46,680 nucleotides of DNA from Patescibacteria group bacterium. GTDB lineage: Bacteria; Patescibacteriota; Minisyncoccia; Phycocordibacterales; Phycocordibacteraceae. The stretch covers positions 1 to 46,680 of the forward strand of contig JAHJYC010000005.1 of NCBI GenBank assembly GCA_018826905.1. Direction: 5' to 3'. Positions within the stretch are counted from its first letter, which is position 1. Every line of letters starts with the position of its first letter. The notes under the pieces were generated by a model that worked only from the letters and a program-made list of their open reading frames with translations, did not search any database and was not told the DNA's origin. Made by a program: the position numbers and the translations under genes. Below are positions 45,301-46,680 of the stretch, piece by piece.

Positions 45301-46680
45301 AATAGTAAACCGCTTCTCGTTCAGTGCTGTGGTAGCGCCAGCAGTAGACGCTACGTATGATCTTGGTAGCAGTGGCTTAGGATGGAGGTCGTTGTGGGTG
45401 AGCGGAACAAACAATAGCTATATAGGAGGGAACTTAGGAATTGGTAATTCAAGTCCTACTGAGAAATTGGATGTAGCAGGCACTATTGAGATTAGCGGAG
45501 CAGAGGGTTACCTCAAGTTTACGGGACAACGGTCAGATTATCTTACTGGTGTAGGTGCGTCTTCTATCTACCAAAGTGATGATGATGGCTCTGGATATCC
45601 ATTTTTGGGAGTAGGCAACCTTATTCTCCAGTCACGCTCAGATGCACAGAGGGACATTGTGTTCGCTACATACAGCACTCTAGGTGCGAGTGTTGGGGCC
45701 CGCATGGTTATTACCGGAGCAGGACTCGTTGGTATCGGTACTACTTCGCCAACTGAAGCACTTGATATCAATGGCAATCTCAAAGTATCTGGCACGATTG
45801 CAACTACTGGCGGATTCTCAGATCTCTTAAAGATTAGCGGGACTTCTATTCCAACCCTTGAATTTAATGACCCAACAACTGCAGTCTTTGATGCTCGGGA
45901 AATCGGTAAGCTCTCTTGGAAGATGAATGACGCCAACACTGGCGGCACTACTGAACTCGGGAATATTGCCATGATATTTAGTGACAATACTGTTGCAGGA
46001 GCAGCGCAAGCAACTGCAGGAGAGGGTTCTGACATGGTCTTCCGTACAGGTCTCGTGGGTGTGACTGGCAACACTCAGACAATTACGGAACGCATGAGGA
46101 TCACTAAGAGTGGCAACGTCGGTATTGGTACTGCAAGTCCAAACGCCACGCTCGGTGTCGCGGGCCGCGCCCTTATCGGCAATGTTGATGTGGGCGGCGT
46201 GCTCGGTGTCTTTAACGGGTCAACTGGAGCTGTTGCAGCGTTTCAGTCGAGCGGCGCAACAAATGGCGACACGCTCGTTGCCATTAACGGTGCGGCTACC
46301 GCAGGAACTGTCTACGGCCTCAAAGCCTCATTGAACACGACCGCAAACGCGCTCTTTACCATGCAGCAGGGCGGGGCTGGCAACGCGGTATTCGAAAGCC
46401 TTGTTCTTGGTGCGGGAGATGCGCTGTCTCAATATGCAATAAACGGAGGACAGACATGGAGCGTGGGGCTCGACAACTCAGACAGCGACAAGTTCAAGAT
46501 AAGCGGGAGCGGGAGCCTGGGTACAACGGACCGTCTAACTATAGATACGAGCGGCAATGTCGGTATTGGGACGACAAGTCCAACCTCACTTCTGTCTCTT
46601 GCGTCAGGAACTACAGCAGCTAGCGGCATCGCGTTTGGAAGCGATGTAAACTTGTACCGTTCATCAGCGAATCTTCTCAA
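39380..46680 (+). CDS. Giant surface fibre protein with N-terminal HTH (partial)
   Basis: Open to the window edge: at least 2433 residues, C-terminus not seen. The TTG at 39380 (MKPLLEKNLIS...) is the best start; the frame is closed by TAG at 39350. Order: helix-turn-helix (~9-54, LISTKEASELSGYNADYLSR, LCREGKIDATQVGRTWLVS), a charged helical linker, one membrane helix (~117-137), an outside helical part to ~510, a Pro-rich joint, then beta-rich repeats. A Thr/Asn/Ala-rich stretch (~675-790) is followed by at least 15 copies of a G[NY]VGIGT-type motif with SP or TP and L-V-G, as in phage tail fibres, and two YDLGS...WR motifs also common there. The frame stays open at every repeat checked. Likely a long fibre or adhesin for host-cell contact, anchored with its N-terminus inside. 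Function inferred. Confidence 0.9.
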   Translation, partial: MKPLLEKNLISTKEASELSGYNADYLSRLCREGKIDATQVGRTWLVSKVSLEGFMQSQAERKRELAESLSKEREREYSKATSPVTKTVHVAERLREEITRTVVASLPKVSSYSKGLKVLGQSSAVFATSLILTLSAYAAGNGSLNQFASQALSTALEGRLALVNSINSFEEERSGIRSELARNSKEYVATVENSAAKISERSQIYSFAELPEKIALATADTKVANLISEKRENVFAKETNKVDENKFSFAQFVERPQEIVPALLRSYVGLGVNTRDGMLAILDGYTSAITTAGDATLEIGVRSRDVAVQTPGVLARAHGAIGLEVLAVSNAITNTYAEGLVAWVTYTPEIPPVLVGFAGTTGNLVGGTLASTIKITPVLYERGVVAFTQAAPELAETITRTQLAVGTKATGEVQTLLRAQEDVIAGSVRPVKENIAVLAEASVFVPGAWTTTISNQTLGFMGRTAASIESAPSRVAALVASPLASFNTDWIPAPLRSLGARIAEFFAPKDSGLAVVPVDDTEIPRPGAIAPVVPTRPGPAVVYIPAPANPITYAGVTQEYVDAQFSRLQGIMNRNYDARRTSHNFSGDITRSVITDSTVDDSTITNSVFEGGTINGSVLTVATTSINGTLTVTGDTSISGTLSAGGLSVSSISSSGQITAPYFTATSTTEVSTFPNLIATQATTTNATSTNFFSTNAILANATSTNLFATNATLQELLGTNATITNATTTSLYSTLATIVDAFFTNITATLATLTNAVITNLTATNSTLTNATTTNATTTDSLALTYVTPSRLLSVNANGTVISADLSSWVAGTSNQVSVADNGIGGITLSLPSQLSLSYASSTGISALDFFSVGRTSTTTIRGNGATSTFAGGVQASIIEGLEYIAGPYVLATSTTATSAFSGNIAVGRNATFGTTAADTLTVNSAVGSNLIPSTNNTYDLGSPGAYWRRGYIDELVVNNLSAASSSVSGTVSDTFTLNSDNATNDLEDISLIFKRGSASPNALLTWNSSTKRFEFNMPVYSQNGIFTYASTTALTVSGQANIGSLAGASVSSLTNNYLPKWNNGTFSNSLIYDNGSSLGVGTSSPSATLSVAGNSLISGTSYTEGLATFLSGFNIGGSTFTSLLGNGLTNVGGTLTVSTTSLASGFFQQDGNTFGALATLGTTDAYGLRFVTGGTERARFDTSGRFGFGTSTPAVSFDIFATDALRLPTGTSAQRPAGDVGYVRYNLTTHQFEGYGDSGVWQGLGGVIDADQDTYITADTANADEDTLRLFTAGSERLTILPNGYVGIGTTTPGQNLSVAGTGLFSGLATFMSGFNVGGSTFTSLLGNGLTNVGGTLTVSTTSLASGFFQHEGNSFGGTAVLGTNDAQSLAFETNGSTKMTILSGGSVGIGTATPGQELEVNGDILLGAAAPSLYLGSDSDQYITGNAASNYLSISTANAERLRINSSGNVGIGTTAPGYRLDISGSSAMLRLQSSNTNAYIQLDTTVAAGALIGSENGRMLFRPNSTTGEVLSIAAAGNVGIGITAPAARLDVRSSTGAVSALFGDATADATNKTGRIGVPHYTNAEEPMALLTGISSSGSNLLSIGGGTSLMNAATELNFYSAANNTSTTGTLRGALYSSGNWAFGINGGNVGIGTTTPDTTLNVVRGSALRSWTASVATVGLFERSSSSGGAAYVSIVSGNAGLARLQLGDTDSEAQGLLQYDNSNNALSLWTAAAQRLTIDSSGNVGVGTTTPFSPASIGRVLNIYNGSGNAGLNISSGAEDFEVANVSGDLWFIDDNSTKLVIKNTTGNVGIGETSPGSKLSVSGGATIGASYDTTVAPTNGLLVEGNVGIGTSSPSRTLHVSGGTQDIVATFESSDSVAGIEFRDNTTGAAVGRVSIRATGDNMNLYAGGSEKLTILSGGNVGIGITSPNAKLQVAGDTYIGAVGTQAQARFYSNSASGTGAYGYIQASNSTLGQLDFVAGQGSAAIVNRFSFSAVVAPAVDATYDLGSSGLGWRSLWVSGTNNSYIGGNLGIGNSSPTEKLDVAGTIEISGAEGYLKFTGQRSDYLTGVGASSIYQSDDDGSGYPFLGVGNLILQSRSDAQRDIVFATYSTLGASVGARMVITGAGLVGIGTTSPTEALDINGNLKVSGTIATTGGFSDLLKISGTSIPTLEFNDPTTAVFDAREIGKLSWKMNDANTGGTTELGNIAMIFSDNTVAGAAQATAGEGSDMVFRTGLVGVTGNTQTITERMRITKSGNVGIGTASPNATLGVAGRALIGNVDVGGVLGVFNGSTGAVAAFQSSGATNGDTLVAINGAATAGTVYGLKASLNTTANALFTMQQGGAGNAVFESLVLGAGDALSQYAINGGQTWSVGLDNSDSDKFKISGSGSLGTTDRLTIDTSGNVGIGTTSPTSLLSLASGTTAASGIAFGSDVNLYRSSANLL
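41400..41745 (+). repeat. Thr/Asn/Ala-rich low-complexity stretch
   Basis: Inside the giant gene. ATSTNFFSTN, NATSTNLFATN, NATITNATTTS, NLTATNSTLTNATTTNA and similar short units repeat every 5-15 residues. It resembles beta-helical or trimeric fibre shafts. At DNA level the unit is close to acaaacgcaac. Confidence 0.75.
42701..42852 (+). repeat. Duplicated ~150-base module, copy 1
   Basis: Nearly the same as 43307-43455. The proteins read ATFLSGFNIGGSTF and LLGNGLTNVGGTLTVSTTSL here, and ATFMSGFNVGGSTF with the identical second block in copy 2. A DNA run of over 30 bases around CTCCTCGGCAACGGCCTCAC is identical, so the duplication is recent or kept by gene conversion. Confidence 0.88.
43307..43455 (+). 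repeat. Duplicated ~150-base module, copy 2
   Basis: Second copy of 42701-42852, about 606 bases downstream (202 codons), so frame is kept. Differences lie mainly at the ends (SGFFQHEGNSFGG against SGFFQQDGNTFGA). Confidence 0.88.

Larger units (their letters stand above)
42608..46590 (+). repeat. Series of G-N-V-G-I-G-T motifs
   Basis: Fifteen copies, all in the same frame: codons near 42620, 42944, 43241, 43541, 43730, 43940, 44279, 44567, 44762, 44879, 45101, 45428, 45720, 46112 and 46553. Each reads about GNVGIGTTTP followed by a hydrophobic strand such as LSVAG. Spacing varies from about 39 to 130 residues, so the modules are not uniform. Confidence 0.92.

Noticed and set aside
40384-46074. 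Long minus-strand frames (up to 216 residues) antisense to the giant gene
   Set aside because: The plus frame is open through the whole region with in-frame protein repeats; the antisense frames follow from Thr/Ala/Gly-rich codon choice.
41400-46590. Regular repeats that could be taken for a CRISPR array or tandem DNA satellite
   Set aside because: Repeat units are coding, vary in sequence and spacing, and keep one reading frame.
37915-46680. Prophage, because excisionase-like HTH and tail-fibre motifs are present
   Set aside because: No integrase, capsid, terminase or lysis genes are seen, and both proteins carry membrane helices. It could be revisited if phage genes lie downstream.

Overview
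The window looks like a chromosome segment of a member of the Candidate Phyla Radiation (Patescibacteria), most likely Parcubacteria-like. The reasons are a highly divergent 16S rRNA gene, very tight gene packing with four-base ATGA overlaps, near absence of Shine-Dalgarno sites, and the gene mix: Mur ligases, many family-4 glycosyltransferases, a soluble VirD4/HerA-type ATPase, a lamin-tail-domain protein and a giant surface fibre. The placement at class level is inference.

Layout. Positions 1-1813 hold a solitary 16S rRNA gene with its own processing stem, a long structured trailer and a strong terminator; no 23S or 5S follows. Positions 1829-3792 hold two unrecognised genes, each with a classical promoter and a Shine-Dalgarno site, and between them a tRNA-Ile(GAT) with a Nudix gene that starts one base after the tRNA CCA. 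Positions 3832-7710 encode a PrcB-like lipoprotein/membrane protein, MurD, MurC and RsmI. Positions 7725-11939 encode a small membrane protein, an exported unrecognised protein with a possible barrel fold, the VirD4/HerA-like ATPase and a secreted lamin-tail/PKD protein. Positions 11936-29977 are a large envelope-glycan locus: epimerase/GT4 fusion, five further GT4 enzymes, GlmM, a short UDP-sugar dehydrogenase-like protein, a HAD-like protein, two methyltransferases, an epimerase, an inverted flippase, an RfbH-like sugar 3-dehydratase, RmlB and an O-antigen ligase with a TPR tail. MurB is coupled to the ligase. Positions 31152-37822 carry a histone H1-like peptide, SecA, aspartate kinase (minus strand), Obg and GatB. 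Positions 37903-46680 carry a membrane-tethered helix-turn-helix protein and a giant open-ended reading frame (at least 2433 residues) with the same N-terminal helix-turn-helix, one membrane segment and a long phage-tail-fibre-like extracellular region.

How it fits together. MurD, MurC, MurB and GlmM make peptidoglycan precursors. The sugar locus makes nucleotide-deoxysugars, assembles a lipid-linked glycan, flips it and polymerises or ligates it. SecA exports the surface proteins. Translation initiation looks unusual: the 16S tail reads CATATCC where CACCTCC is expected, most genes have a -10 box 6-9 bases before the ATG (leaderless mRNA) or overlap the upstream stop codon, and only two genes of unknown origin show good Shine-Dalgarno sites.

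The most exciting candidate for an undescribed system is the pair at 37915-46680: two neighbouring proteins that join a cytoplasmic excisionase/MerR-like DNA-binding domain to a transmembrane helix, one of them carrying a giant external fibre.
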